Shown piece after piece: positions 8,313 to 18,100 of a stretch of 64,000 bases of DNA (positions are counted from its first letter, which is position 1; every line of letters starts with the position of its first letter). The translations under genes were made by a program, and so were the position numbers. Under the pieces are notes generated by a model. It was not told the DNA's origin. It worked only from the letters and a program-made list of their open reading frames with translations, and made no database searches. Origin of the DNA: Brevibacterium sp. W7.2 (GTDB taxonomy: Bacteria; Actinomycetota; Actinomycetes; Actinomycetales; Brevibacteriaceae); the NCBI RefSeq assembly GCF_018137945.1, contig NZ_CP073089.1:2604001-2668000 (forward strand), written 5' to 3'.

Positions 8313-9896
8313 TCAGTTCATCGAGTAGTCCATGGCCGCGCCGGGACCCCACGGGATGCCGGTGAACCACCAGATGAAGAAGAGCAGACCCCAGAAGAGG
8401 AACATCGTGAACGAGAGCGGGATCGTGAACGACAGCAGCGTGCCGATGCCCGCGTCCTTCTTGTACCGCTGGATGAAGCCGAGGACGACGACGAAGTACG
8501 GCGACATCGGGGAGATGATGTTCGTCGTCGAATCGCCGATCCGGTAGAGCGCCTGCGTCGTCTCCGGGGAGATCGACAGGAGCATGAACATCGGCACGAG
8601 GACCGGGGCCATGAGCGTCCACAGACCCGACCCGGAGGTGAGGAAGAGCGCGCCGAGGGCGACGAGCAGCCAGCCGCCGAGCAGGATGACGAAGGTGCTC
8701 GTCTCGAGCGAGCCGAAGAGGTCGGCTCCCCGGATCGCGAGGATCTCACCGAGGCTCGACATCTTGAAGAGGGCGAGGAACTGGCTGGCGGCGAAGAAGA
8801 GGACGATGACGGGCACGAACGGCAGCAGCCCCTTGCCCATCATCTCCGGGATGTCGGAGACCTTCGTGATCGACCCGGTCGCGTACCCGTAGACGATGCC
8901 GACGATGAAGAAGCCGAAGCCGATGATCGCGGCGATGCCGGCCATGAGGCCGGATTCGGGTCCGAAGCCGCCGGCTTCGTCGCGGAGGAACGAATCGGCG
9001 GGCAGGGCGAGGAGGAAGAGGATGACCGCGCAGACGACGATCGTGATGACGGCGAAGAGGACGCCGCGCTTCTCCTTGGCGTCGAGTGCCATCTTGACGT
9101 CGAAGACGTCCGGATCGTTCTCATCGGGCTCGTCGAGGACCATCGCGTCGGCGCGCTTGGACAGGAGGAGTTCGGTGACGAGGGTGATGGCACCGGCGAC
9201 GACGAACATCGAGACGAAGTTGAAGTAGAAGTTCGCGACGGGGCTGACGACGTATTCGGGGTCGATGATCTGCGCCGCCGAGGTGGAGAGACCACCGAGG
9301 ACGGTGTCCATCGCGTTGACCATCGGTGCGGCCGAGTACCCGCCGGAGGTCGCTGCGTAGGCGACGATGCAGCCGAGCAGCGGGTTGCGGCCCACGGCCC
9401 GGAACGCGAGTCCGCCGAGCGGGATCATGATCATGTATGAGGCGTCGGAGGCGATCGACGAGGCGGTGCCGGCGAGGGCGACGATGAAGGTGATCCACTT
9501 CGGCGAGGCCCCGGCGATCGTGCCGCGCAGCATCGCCGGGATGAGACCGGACTGTTCGGCCACGGCGACGCCGAGGAGGACGATGATGACGAGCCCGAGG
9601 GGCGGGAACGTCACGAAGTTCATCACGGCCCCGCCGACGATCTCCCGCAGGGATTCCGTCGTGAAGAGGTTCGTCACCGACACCGTCTCCCCCGTGGCCG
9701 GGTTGACGGCGCTGAGCCCGGTGGCCGAGAAGATCGCCGAGAGGATCATGACGACGACGGCGAGGGAGAGGAAGAGCCAGAAGGGATGCGGCAGCTTGTT
9801 GCCGGCCTTCTCGATGACGACGAGCACGCGCATCAGCCAGCTCAGTCGGTCGGGGCTCTGCGCCTGGGTGTCGGTGTCGGCTGTTCTCGTCGACAT
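8313..9896 (-). CDS. AbgT family transporter (p-aminobenzoyl-glutamate / antimetabolite)
   Basis: 527 residues from the ATG at 9896, which follows CAGGAG at a 5-base distance; an upstream in-frame ATG lacks this. The sequence has the 11-13 hydrophobic segments of the AbgT family. Characteristic stretches include LPHPFWLFL near residue 35, PPLGLVIIVLLGVAVAEQSGL near 105-125 and the late NIISPMSPYFVVVLGFIQRYKK. E. coli AbgT imports p-aminobenzoyl-glutamate; MtrF and YdaH export sulfonamides, so the direction of transport is open. No abgA or abgB peptidase genes are adjacent. An unusual palindrome lies 63 bases upstream. Confidence 0.88.
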   Translation of the reverse strand: MSTRTADTDTQAQSPDRLSWLMRVLVVIEKAGNKLPHPFWLFLSLAVVVMILSAIFSATGLSAVNPATGETVSVTNLFTTESLREIVGGAVMNFVTFPPLGLVIIVLLGVAVAEQSGLIPAMLRGTIAGASPKWITFIVALAGTASSIASDASYMIMIPLGGLAFRAVGRNPLLGCIVAYAATSGGYSAAPMVNAMDTVLGGLSTSAAQIIDPEYVVSPVANFYFNFVSMFVVAGAITLVTELLLSKRADAMVLDEPDENDPDVFDVKMALDAKEKRGVLFAVITIVVCAVILFLLALPADSFLRDEAGGFGPESGLMAGIAAIIGFGFFIVGIVYGYATGSITKVSDIPEMMGKGLLPFVPVIVLFFAASQFLALFKMSSLGEILAIRGADLFGSLETSTFVILLGGWLLVALGALFLTSGSGLWTLMAPVLVPMFMLLSISPETTQALYRIGDSTTNIISPMSPYFVVVLGFIQRYKKDAGIGTLLSFTIPLSFTMFLFWGLLFFIWWFTGIPWGPGAAMDYSMN

Positions 9897-9958
9897 GGTG
9901 TCTCCTGGTTCGGGTCGGCGGTGCGCGCGGCGGCACTCTGCGGCCGACTGCACTCGGC

Positions 9959-10003
9959 GGATGACGTCATCCTGTGAGCGCAGTCACTGAGACAAGATAC
10001 CAG
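9959..10003 (-). promoter_or_regulatory. Palindromic operator candidate and -10 box upstream of abgT-like gene
   Basis: A perfect 14-bp palindrome GGATGACGTCATCC occupies 9959-9972. On the minus strand a TATCTT -10-like box lies at 10003-9998, upstream of the palindrome. Repressor binding in the early transcribed region would control the transporter. No clear -35 box is seen. Confidence 0.4.
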
Positions 10004-10055
10004 GATTCGGTTGACTGCCGGGACGCATGCGGTCGGATCCGCCCGCTCGGCCGGG

Positions 10056-10166
10056 GTCGTGCCGGAGGAGGTGGGGACGTCGGGCGCCAGGCGTCGTGCG
10101 GGAGACGGTGGGGACGTCGGGCGCCAGGCGTCGTGCCGGAGCGGGCGGGACGCCGGGCGCCGGATG
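10056..10166. repeat. Tandem 37-bp repeat, about three units
   Basis: Two near-identical 37-base units (10056-10092 and 10093-10129) begin GTCGTGC and end GGCGCCAGGC. A third, more diverged copy follows at 10130-10166. The array lies between the abgT-like gene's promoter and the ino1 terminator and is non-coding as far as I can see. Confidence 0.75.
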
Positions 10167-10187
10167 TCGGACGCTGTCGAGCAGATG

Positions 10188-10228
10188 CACGGATGCCGGC
10201 CACCCTGGCGGGGTAGCCGGCATCCGTG
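10188..10228 (-). terminator. ino1: Terminator of ino1
   Basis: Perfect 13-bp arms CACGGATGCCGGC (10188-10200) and GCCGGCATCCGTG (10216-10228) with a 15-base loop, starting 35 bases past the ino1 stop. Confidence 0.75.
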
Positions 10229-10262
10229 CTGTACGACGCGACGCGGTGCGGCGCCGGGACGG

Positions 10263-11348
10263 TCAGCGCTCGATGTCTCCGCGGATGAAGGCTTCGACGG
10301 CCTCATGCGCCGCGTCGTCGCTCTTCTGCTCCGGCGGGGACTTCATGAAGTACGACGAGGCTGAGATCAGCGCACCGCCGACACCGCGGTCGAGGCCGAT
10401 CTTCGCGGCGCGCACGGCGTCGATGATGACGCCGGCGGAGTTCGGGGAGTCCCAGACCTCGAGCTTGTATTCGAGGGAGACGGGGGCGTCGCCGAAGTTG
10501 CGGCCCTCGAGGCGGACGAACGCCCACTTGCGGTCATCGAGCCATTCGACGTAGTCGCTGGGGCCGATGTGGACGTCGCGGGCGGAGAGCTCGGCCTGGG
10601 TGTTCGAGGTCACGGCCTGGGTCTTCGAGATCTTCTTCGACTCGAGGCGCTGGCGTTCGAGCATGTTCTTGAAGTCCATGTTGCCGCCGACGTTGAGCTG
10701 GTAGGTCCGGTCGAGGACGACGCCGCGGTCCTCGAAGAGCTTCGCCATGACGCGGTGGGTGATCGTCGCACCGATCTGGGACTTGATGTCGTCACCGACG
10801 ATCGGCACCCCGGCGGCGCGGAACTTCTCGTCCCATTCCTTCGTCCCGGCGATGAAGACGGGCAGGGCGTTGACGAAGGCAACCTTCGCGTCGATCGCGG
10901 CCTGGGCGTAGTACTCGGTGGCTTCCTGGGAGCCGACGGGCAGGTAGCAGACGAGGACGTCGGCCTCGGCGTCGCGCAGGGCCTGGGCGACATCGACGGG
11001 GTCGGTGTCGGACTCGACGATCGTCTCGCGGTAGTACTGTCCGAGGCCGTCGAGCGTGGGACCGCGCTGGACGGTCACACCGGTCGGGGGCACCTCGGCG
11101 ATGGTGATCGTGTTGTTCTCACTCGCGGTGATCGCCTCGGCGATGTCGGTGCCGACCTTCTTGCCGTCGACGTCGAACGCGGCGACGAAGTCGAGATCAC
11201 CGACGTGATAGTCGCCGAATTCCACGTGCATGAGTCCGGGAACCTTCGTGCCGGGGGCAGCATCCCGGTAGTACTCGACACCCTGGATCAGCGACGACGC
11301 ACAGTTGCCGAGACCGGCGATGGCGACTCGAATCTTCTTCGTTCCCAC
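10263..11348 (-). CDS. ino1: Inositol-3-phosphate synthase
   Basis: 361 residues, the length of the short actinobacterial Ino1. It isomerises glucose-6-phosphate to 1L-myo-inositol-1-phosphate with an NAD+ cofactor, feeding phosphatidylinositol and mycothiol in actinobacteria. The N-terminal Rossmann motif reads [16 protein letters not shown]. The conserved [26 protein letters not shown] and [10 protein letters not shown] segments are present, the last two contributing active-site lysines. The start is a GTG at 11348 with GAAGGAG 5 bases before it. A promoter and a strong terminator frame it as a single-gene unit. Confidence 0.96.
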   Translation of the reverse strand: MGTKKIRVAIAGLGNCASSLIQGVEYYRDAAPGTKVPGLMHVEFGDYHVGDLDFVAAFDVDGKKVGTDIAEAITASENNTITIAEVPPTGVTVQRGPTLDGLGQYYRETIVESDTDPVDVAQALRDAEADVLVCYLPVGSQEATEYYAQAAIDAKVAFVNALPVFIAGTKEWDEKFRAAGVPIVGDDIKSQIGATITHRVMAKLFEDRGVVLDRTYQLNVGGNMDFKNMLERQRLESKKISKTQAVTSNTQAELSARDVHIGPSDYVEWLDDRKWAFVRLEGRNFGDAPVSLEYKLEVWDSPNSAGVIIDAVRAAKIGLDRGVGGALISASSYFMKSPPEQKSDDAAHEAVEAFIRGDIER

Positions 11349-11413
11349 GAACTCTCCTTCTGTCCTCTCGGGTCTCCCCGCAGTCCGGGCTGCTGCGCGT
11401 GCGCGCGAACCCG

Positions 11414-11441
11414 AATATCCATCTTAGTGATCACGTCAAAA
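11414..11441 (-). promoter_or_regulatory. ino1: Candidate ino1 promoter
   Basis: Minus strand: TTTTGA (11441-11436), 16 bases, then GATATT (11419-11414); TTGACG overlaps the -35 part. This gives a 5' leader of about 60 bases. Confidence 0.4.
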
Positions 11442-11472
11442 CCGCGGAGCACCCGTCCGCGCCGGGGCCTCG

Positions 11473-13065
11473 TCAGCTGACGACGAGCGGTTCGAGCACG
11501 AGGTCGGGGTGGTTCTTCTGCACACCCTGCAGGCGCCAGCGGTCGGAGAACAGCGCGAGCAGCTCGCCGTCGGAGCGGCTGAGCACCTCGACGTTGCGCT
11601 CCCGGGCCAGGGTCGGCACGCACTCAGGGGTGGTGCGCCGGGCGAGGGAGAAGTTGAGGCGTTCGAGCGAGCACGGGGCGTTGAACTCGTTGTTCATCCG
11701 GTCCTCGGCGACTTCGAACTGCATCGGACCGACGGCCCCGAGGACCGGTGCCTGGTCGCCGCGCAGGTCCGAGCGCAGCACCTGGATGACGCCTTCGTGG
11801 TCGAGCTGTTCGATGCCGCGCCGGAACTGCTTGTACTTCGAGGAGTCCTTGGCGCGGATGACCATGAAGTGCTCGGGCGAGAACGTCGGGATGCCGGGGA
11901 ACTCGACCTTCTTGTCGAGGTAGAGCGAATCGCCGACGCGCAGCGCGCTGGCGTTGACGAGGCCGACGACATCCCCGGGGAACGCTTCGTCGACGACGTC
12001 GCGGTCACGGCCGAAGACCTGCTGCGCGTACTTCGTCGCGAACGGCTTGCCGGTGGCCGAATGTGTGAGCACGCTGCCGCGTTCGAACACGCCCGAGCAC
12101 ACCCGGATGTAGGCGAGACGGTCGCGGTGGTTGGAATCCATGCCGGCCTGCACCTTGAAGACGAACCCGGAGAAGGGGGCGTCGACGTCACGGGGGTTGT
12201 CGTCCTTGTCCTCGCGCGCCTCGGCGGCCGGAGCGAGATCGACGAGCATGTCGAGGAGCTTGTGGATGCCGAAGTTGAGCACCGCCGAGGCGAACATCAC
12301 CGGCGTCGACTTGCCGGCGAGGAACGTCGCCTGGTCGTGGTTCTGGTCCTCCATGTCGAGGAGCTCGGATTCGTCGACCGCCGTCGTCCACGCATCGCCT
12401 TCGAGCTCAGCGGCGGCGTCTGCCGACAGGGTCTCCTCACCGGCGATCGTCGCGCCGCCGTCGGTGCGCGTGTACTTCGTGTACTCGCCGGTGACACGGT
12501 CGAGGACGCCGCGGAAGTCACCGGAATGGCCGACCGGCCAGGTGATCGGCGTCGGCAGGAGGCCGGTGCGCTCGTGGACCTCGTCCATGAGGGCGAGCGG
12601 GTCGAGGCCCGGGCGGTCCCACTTGTTGACGACGGTGATGATCGGGATGTTGCGGTGGGCGCAGACTTCGAAGAGCTTCATCGTCTGCGACTCGAGGCCC
12701 TTCGCGGCGTCGATGAGCATGACCGCGCAGTCGACGGCGGAGAGGACGCGGTAGGTGTCCTCGGAGAAGTCCGCGTGGCCGGGGGTGTCGACGAGGTTGA
12801 AGACCGCGTCGCGATACTCGAACTGGAGGGCGGCCGAGGAGATCGAGATGCCGCGGTCCTGCTCCATCTGCATCCAGTCGGAGACGGTCGCGCGGCGGCC
12901 CGCCTTGCCGTGGGTGGCTCCGGCCTGACCGATCGCCTTCGCGTGGAGGGCGAGCGCCTCGGTGGTCGTCGATTTGCCGGCGTCCGGGTGCGAGATCACT
13001 GCGAAGGTGCGGCGACGCGCCGCCTGCGTGCGGATCTCTTTGTCAGAATATTGGCCAGAAGTCAC
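11473..13065 (-). CDS. prfC: Peptide chain release factor 3
   Basis: 530 residues. RF3 is a translational GTPase that recycles RF1/RF2 from the ribosome after termination. The G1 motif SHPDAGKST is near residues 26-34, G3 DTPGHADFSEDTYR near 95 and G4 NKWDRPGLDP near 149. The C-terminal half carries the domain II/III features of RF3 (for example GPMQFEVAEDR). I placed the start at the GTG at 13065. A -10 box TAGGAT (13077-13072) stands 6 bases upstream and no ribosome-binding site exists, so the mRNA is probably leaderless. It is divergent from a small membrane-protein gene. Confidence 0.95.
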   Translation of the reverse strand: MTSGQYSDKEIRTQAARRRTFAVISHPDAGKSTTTEALALHAKAIGQAGATHGKAGRRATVSDWMQMEQDRGISISSAALQFEYRDAVFNLVDTPGHADFSEDTYRVLSAVDCAVMLIDAAKGLESQTMKLFEVCAHRNIPIITVVNKWDRPGLDPLALMDEVHERTGLLPTPITWPVGHSGDFRGVLDRVTGEYTKYTRTDGGATIAGEETLSADAAAELEGDAWTTAVDESELLDMEDQNHDQATFLAGKSTPVMFASAVLNFGIHKLLDMLVDLAPAAEAREDKDDNPRDVDAPFSGFVFKVQAGMDSNHRDRLAYIRVCSGVFERGSVLTHSATGKPFATKYAQQVFGRDRDVVDEAFPGDVVGLVNASALRVGDSLYLDKKVEFPGIPTFSPEHFMVIRAKDSSKYKQFRRGIEQLDHEGVIQVLRSDLRGDQAPVLGAVGPMQFEVAEDRMNNEFNAPCSLERLNFSLARRTTPECVPTLARERNVEVLSRSDGELLALFSDRWRLQGVQKNHPDLVLEPLVVS

Positions 13066-13168
13066 CAAAATATCCTACCGCCGATCGGGCTGGGAGTCCC
13101 TGTCCGATCAGTCACAGTCGACCGTGATCCCAGGCTCCTTTCGGAGAGTCCGCTTAGGCTGAGTGGCG

Positions 13169-13549
13169 ATGACTGAGGAATACGTTGACTACGCCGGCCG
13201 GTCGGAGCCGAAGGAGCGGTGGCTCAAGGCCTCCCCGCTCATCATCGCCGGCGTCCTCGGAGTCCCGCTGCTCGCGCTGGCGGTGCTCTTCTCCCTGTCG
13301 ATCGCGCAGATCGCGAAGTTCATGTTCGATCTCGGCACCACAGGGTGGGACGTCGTCGGAATCGTCTTCCTCAGCCTCTCGGGTGCCCTCTGCGTGCTGC
13401 TGTGGATCGCGTTCCTCTTCATCGGTTCGCGCCGCCGCACCTGGCGCTGGCGGATCTCCTGGGCGGCCGCAGCGCTCCTCGTCGCCGCGGCACTGCCCCT
13501 GTGGTGGCTGTTCGCCGGATACCTCACCGGCAACCCCGCCCCGATGTAG
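13169..13549 (+). CDS. Small membrane protein, unknown function
   Basis: 126 residues with three hydrophobic helices: about residues 26-50, 60-85 and 95-115. A basic RRRTWRWR stretch lies between the second and third. No family recognised. The ATG at 13169 is preceded by TAGGCT (13155-13160) at 8 bases and by no ribosome-binding site; an in-frame GTG at 13163 is the alternative. The gene is divergent from prfC. The 142-bp repeat begins about 120 bases after its stop. Confidence 0.6.
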   Translation: MTEEYVDYAGRSEPKERWLKASPLIIAGVLGVPLLALAVLFSLSIAQIAKFMFDLGTTGWDVVGIVFLSLSGALCVLLWIAFLFIGSRRRTWRWRISWAAAALLVAAALPLWWLFAGYLTGNPAPM

Positions 13550-13670
13550 CTCCGGCGGACCGCCGGAGGCCTCGCGACGTCGGGATCGTTGCGGCGCTCG
13601 GACCCCGGCGGCGTCCGGACGCCTGCGGCGCACTGCGCACTACCCGAAGCGTCACACGCCACCCGGAGCT

Positions 13671-13812
13671 CCACTCCCGCCTCGGCGCGCGATGCACACC
13701 GCTGAGCACCACACACACCGCGCGGCTTCACGAGAACTACCCTGAGCACGACACGCACCCCGTGCACGCGGTGTGCATGCAACTCCACGTGCGTGATGGG
13801 TCGATCGCACCG
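13671..13812 (+). repeat. 142-bp intergenic repeat, copy A
   Basis: Same length and orientation as 14888-15029, with about 12 differences (near 91.5% identity by eye). It contains CA-rich runs, a CCGTGCACGCGG core and ends in CTCCACGTGCGTGATGGGTCG. Copies A and B bracket the kinase-like gene. The same core recurs at 36745-36961 and, in degraded form, at 38409-38430. Confidence 0.85.
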
Positions 13813-13834
13813 ACGCAACAGGCCACCTGCGGCT

Positions 13835-14872
13835 TCACCAGCGCGTCGCCCGGGTCGTTCGGCCGTAGTCTGTCGCGGTCACATCGACGACCAGAGCGTC
13901 GTACATGTCCGTCATGGCGACAACAGTGTGTGCATGGTCCATCAGGAGCCCCGCGCTGTCGCCGAGCGCCTCGCGCACCGGGTCGGGCACGATCTGCCGA
14001 GAACCGTTCGCAAATGACCGCAGAAGCTTCAACCTCTGCTCCCGCGATTCAAATCCCATTTCATAGAGCAGCCAGTGGAACAGGTGCATGAGGGCGGTGT
14101 CACGATCAAAGTCGCCATGCGCGGACATCGCGTTCTCTTCTGCGGAGCTGAGAACGAAGGATGAGTGAAGAGCCAATCCGAAATCGCTGAATAGCAGCGT
14201 GCCATCGCGAACCAGAATGTTGCCCGGATGCAGATCGAAGTGCTGGAAATGTCGCGACTTCATCCACGTCGTCGCCTCGAGGATTTGGGCGACGGCGTCG
14301 GAGAATATGGTTCCTGCTCGCCGGGAGGCGACGCTGCTGCGCAGCCACGATGCCAACGTCTCTGGAACATATTCGAGCACGAGCAGCAGGCTGCTGCGTG
14401 ACGCTCGGAGGGAATCGATCTCTCTTCGGATCTTCGGCCAATATCTCCCCCACCGTTGACGGACCTCTGCGACATCGAACTCACTGAAGTCGACATCGCA
14501 AGTGACATCCGCAATGCGCCAGTCCAGCAGCAGCGGGAAGAAGTCGGCCTCGCGTTCCCACACCCAAGCAGAGGTGAGCTGATGAGCAGCCAGCTCTCTT
14601 CCGACGCCGTGCGAAGGACTGACGAGACCGTAGTGACTGGTGACAGGCAGATCGAGCCAGCTCCGTGTCGCAGTGGGAGCGAGATTCTGCTCAGCGGTGA
14701 GCGGCATCTGCTTGATGAAAACCTTCGACCCTCGAAACTGCGCAACCCTTGTCGTGCCTCCGATGCCGACACCGACCACTCGTGAACCGTAGAGGAGGTC
14801 CATCGTTTCCTCGTCGTCCAGCGCAGCCAGTTCATCGGCGATTGCCTTCGCTCGAGTCAAACGATCGCTCAC
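13835..14872 (-). CDS. Protein-kinase-like phosphotransferase, probably acquired
   Basis: 345 residues. A kinase fold is indicated by KVFIKQMPL (possible ATP-binding Lys, near residue 53), HFDLHPGNILV (catalytic loop HxDxxxxN, Asp near 215) and FSDFGLAL (DFG metal-binding Asp near 232). The substrate could be protein or a small molecule; I do not recognise a named family. Base composition differs from its neighbours: two sampled 60-base rows are 50% and 58% GC, against about 73% in a row of hrpA. A GTG start at 14872 with TAGAGT (14884-14879) 6 bases upstream suggests a leaderless transcript. The gene with its promoter lies exactly between two 142-bp direct repeats, pointing to transfer as a cassette. 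Confidence 0.7.
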   Translation of the reverse strand: MSDRLTRAKAIADELAALDDEETMDLLYGSRVVGVGIGGTTRVAQFRGSKVFIKQMPLTAEQNLAPTATRSWLDLPVTSHYGLVSPSHGVGRELAAHQLTSAWVWEREADFFPLLLDWRIADVTCDVDFSEFDVAEVRQRWGRYWPKIRREIDSLRASRSSLLLVLEYVPETLASWLRSSVASRRAGTIFSDAVAQILEATTWMKSRHFQHFDLHPGNILVRDGTLLFSDFGLALHSSFVLSSAEENAMSAHGDFDRDTALMHLFHWLLYEMGFESREQRLKLLRSFANGSRQIVPDPVREALGDSAGLLMDHAHTVVAMTDMYDALVVDVTATDYGRTTRATRW

Positions 14873-14887
14873 GACTTCACTCTAACG

Positions 14888-15029
14888 CCACACCCACCTC
14901 GGCGCGCGATGCACACCGCTGAGCTCCGCACACACCGCGCAGCTTCGCGAGAACTACCCGGAGCACGACACACACCCCGTGCACGCGGTGTGTGTGCAAC
15001 TCCACGTGCGGGATGGGTCGCTCGCACCG
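14888..15029 (+). repeat. 142-bp intergenic repeat, copy B
   Basis: Direct repeat of 13671-13812. It starts only 4 bases beyond the -10 box of the kinase-like gene and ends in CTCCACGTGCGGGATGGGTCG. See copy A and the findings. Confidence 0.85.
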
Positions 15030-15111
15030 GGGCCAGAGGACCCCGAGACGCACGACCACCGAAGCGCCGTCGCTCACTGAGGCCGACCCGCGAACGACGA
15101 ACGGCGACCGG

Positions 15112-18100
15112 CTACAGCAGGGCCAGGGCCTTCGCGATGCGCTTCTCCGAGACCGGCTGCGGGGTGCCCAAGCCGTTCGCGTAGAGGCTGACGCGCAGCT
15201 CCTCGAGCTGGACGAGCACCGCTCGCCACTCACTCGGCACCGCGACGAGCCACCGGTTCCACGGCTCGGATCCCAGTCCCGGGAAACGGGTCGCGAGCTT
15301 CTTCGCGACCGCCTCGGCGCTGCCGGTCACCCGATCCATGAGCTGACGATCACGCATCGGAGAGTCCTGCATGGCGCCGATGCGGACCGTCTCCGCCTCG
15401 ACCCACCGCGGCAGAGCGCTCACCATCGCCGGTGTCATCGCCGCGATCGCCGCCGCACTGACCCGTGATCCGGTCCAGGCCTGGACATCGGCGAGATTGG
15501 CGAGGATCGTCAGCGACGACGCCGACGACATCAGCTTCTCGAGCTCGGTGGCGCGGCGCAGCGCCGTGATGACCGCAGGCAGCAGCGTCGCCGTGACCTC
15601 GGTGATCTGCGCATTCACCGCAGTCCGCAGCCGGGAGAATGCCGCCTCATCGCCGACCCACGACGTCTCGGCAGGTCCGAGCTCGGACTCGACGATGCCG
15701 CGCACGCCGGCGCGCACGATGGCGGCGAGCAGCTCATCGGAGCGCTTCTGATGCCCGGCGAGGACGAGCTTCTCCTCCGTCGTCAGCCCGTCCCGCAGAT
15801 AGTTCAGCGCCTCACCCGCACCCAGGCTGAGCAGGGTGATGACCGCCTCCCGGCTGGCCAGGCGCGCCTGGACCGCGGTGTCGAAGGCGACGAGGTCGAC
15901 GCTCTCTCCGCGATCGGCGAGCCCGGGCACGACACCGGCATCGGCGGTGTCCGGATCCGCCAGCTGCCCGATGCTCCACGAGGTCAGCCCCCGCTTCTCG
16001 GTGAATGCCGAGGCCTTCACGCGCGCCTTCTTCACCTGCGGCTTCGCGGTCTTCGTCAGCACGCTGAGGTCCTCACCGAGGCCGACGGTCCTCGTCCCGT
16101 CGACGAGGCGGAAGCGGATGCGCAGATGCGCGGGAATCCGCTCCCGATCGAAGTCGTCGGCCGACACGGTGATCGGCACGAGGTCCTGGAGGCCTCCGCC
16201 GCCCGCGCGGTCACTGAGGTGGGCGGCGAGCACCTCGGGAAGGCTCCCCTGATACGGGGTGAGGGCGGGCAGGATCTCCCGCGCGACGTCCGGGGCGGGA
16301 ACGAAGTAGCGTCGCTTGTTCTTCGGCAGCGACCGGATGTAGGCGGCGACGAGCTCCTCGCGCAGACCCGGCACCTGCCAGCTGAACTCGTTGGGATCGA
16401 CGAGCGGGACCGCCGCTGCCGGGATCTCGACGGTGACCCCGTCCTCCGTCGATCCGGGGTCGAACGAGTAGCGCAGCTTCGCCGCCGTCCCGTCGGCGAG
16501 CTCCCATTCCATGGGATAGTCCTCAGCCACCGAGGCGGTCAGCGACTCGCTGTCTTCGCTGAGCAGCACCGCGGTCGTGAGGTCGAGCAGGTGCGGATCG
16601 CGCCGCTTCTGCCCCTTCCACCACGACCGGAGATCCGCCGCCGAGGTGACCGTGGCGGGAATCCTGGCATCGTAGAAGTCGAAGAGGGCGTCGTCCTGGT
16701 CGAGGACCCGACGGTTCCTGGTCCGCGAGGCGAGTTCCTCCGCCTCCTCGACGACGGCGGCATTGTGGTCGAGGAAGCCGAACCGCTCACGCCAGTCACC
16801 GTCGATGAGGCCGTTGCGGATGAGCATGTCCCTGGCCGCGGCCGCATCGATCGTGCCGTAGCCGACCCGTCTGTCGCTGGCGAGCGTGACGCCGTAGAGC
16901 GCGATCTTCTCGTGCACCATCGCCGCCCCCGCCGTCCGCGACCAGTGCGGTTCCGAATGCTGCCGGGTCACGAGGTCGCCAGCGGCGTCGATGACCCAGT
17001 CGGGGTCGATCGCCGCGACCGTGCGCGCCCACAGCCGCGAGGTCTCGACGAGCTCGGCGGCCATGACGAAGTCGGGATTGACCTTGAACAGCCCCGATCC
17101 CGGGAAGATCGCGAACCGCGTGCCGCGCGCCCCCTGGTAGTCCTTGTGCTTCTCCGAGCGCGACCCGATCATCGACAGCAGCCCGGTGAGCAGCGCCCGG
17201 TGGATCGCCACGGCTCGCAGGTCGAGCTTCATCGCCGCGGCGTCGGCTCCGCGGCCCGGCTCGACTCCCCCGCGGGCCTTCTTCGCCTGCTTCTTCGCCG
17301 CCGTGAGCTCGGCGAACCCGATTTTGCCCTGTCCGCTTCGGTTCTCAGACGATGTCCTCGCCGAGGCGACCGCCCCCTGACCGCGGCCCTGAACTCGGCG
17401 GTTCGCCCCCTGGTGTCCGGCACCGTCTCGTCCGGCACGGCTGTCATCTCCGCCGGCAGCCGCCTCGGTGTCGCCCTGACGCCAGGTCGGACGGTCGACC
17501 CGGATGCCCGCGGACCCGAGCAGGGAGCGGAGCTGGCCGACGAGGTCCTGCCATTCGCGGATCCGGACGAAGTTGAGGAACTCGGCCTTCATCTGCCGAC
17601 GGAACTTCGACGACGACATCGACGCCTGCGCGTCCTCGAGGTAGTTCCACAGGTTGAGGTAGGAGAGGAAGTCGCTGCCGCGATGGACGAACCGGGCGTG
17701 CTTCTCATCGGCGGCGGCCCGCACCTCGGTGGGGCGCTCGCGCGGATCCTGGATCGACAGGGCGGCGACGATGACGAGGACCTCTCCCCCTACCCCGGCC
17801 TCGGCACCGGCGATGACCATCCGCGCCAGCCTGGGGTCGATGGGGAGGACGGAGAGCTTCCTGCCGGTCGGGGTCACCGTGATGGCGCCCGACTTGTCAC
17901 TCGTCAGTGCCCCGAGTTCGGCGAGGAGCGTGCGCCCGTCACGGACTGCCTTGGCATCGGGCGGGGTGAGGAACGGGAAGCCGAGGATCTCCTCGTCGGA
18001 TGAGGCGAACCCGAGGTCGGCCATCTGGAGGATGACGCTGGCGAGGTTGGTCCGCAGGATCTCAGGGTCGGTGAACTCCGGCCGGGACTCGAAGTCGGCC

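Noticed and set aside
10056..10166. CRISPR array
   Set aside because: The 37-base units are adjacent without unique spacers, and no cas genes are present.
13671..15029. Insertion sequence or composite transposon
   Set aside because: No transposase, no terminal inverted repeats and no short target duplications; the flanking elements are non-coding repeats.
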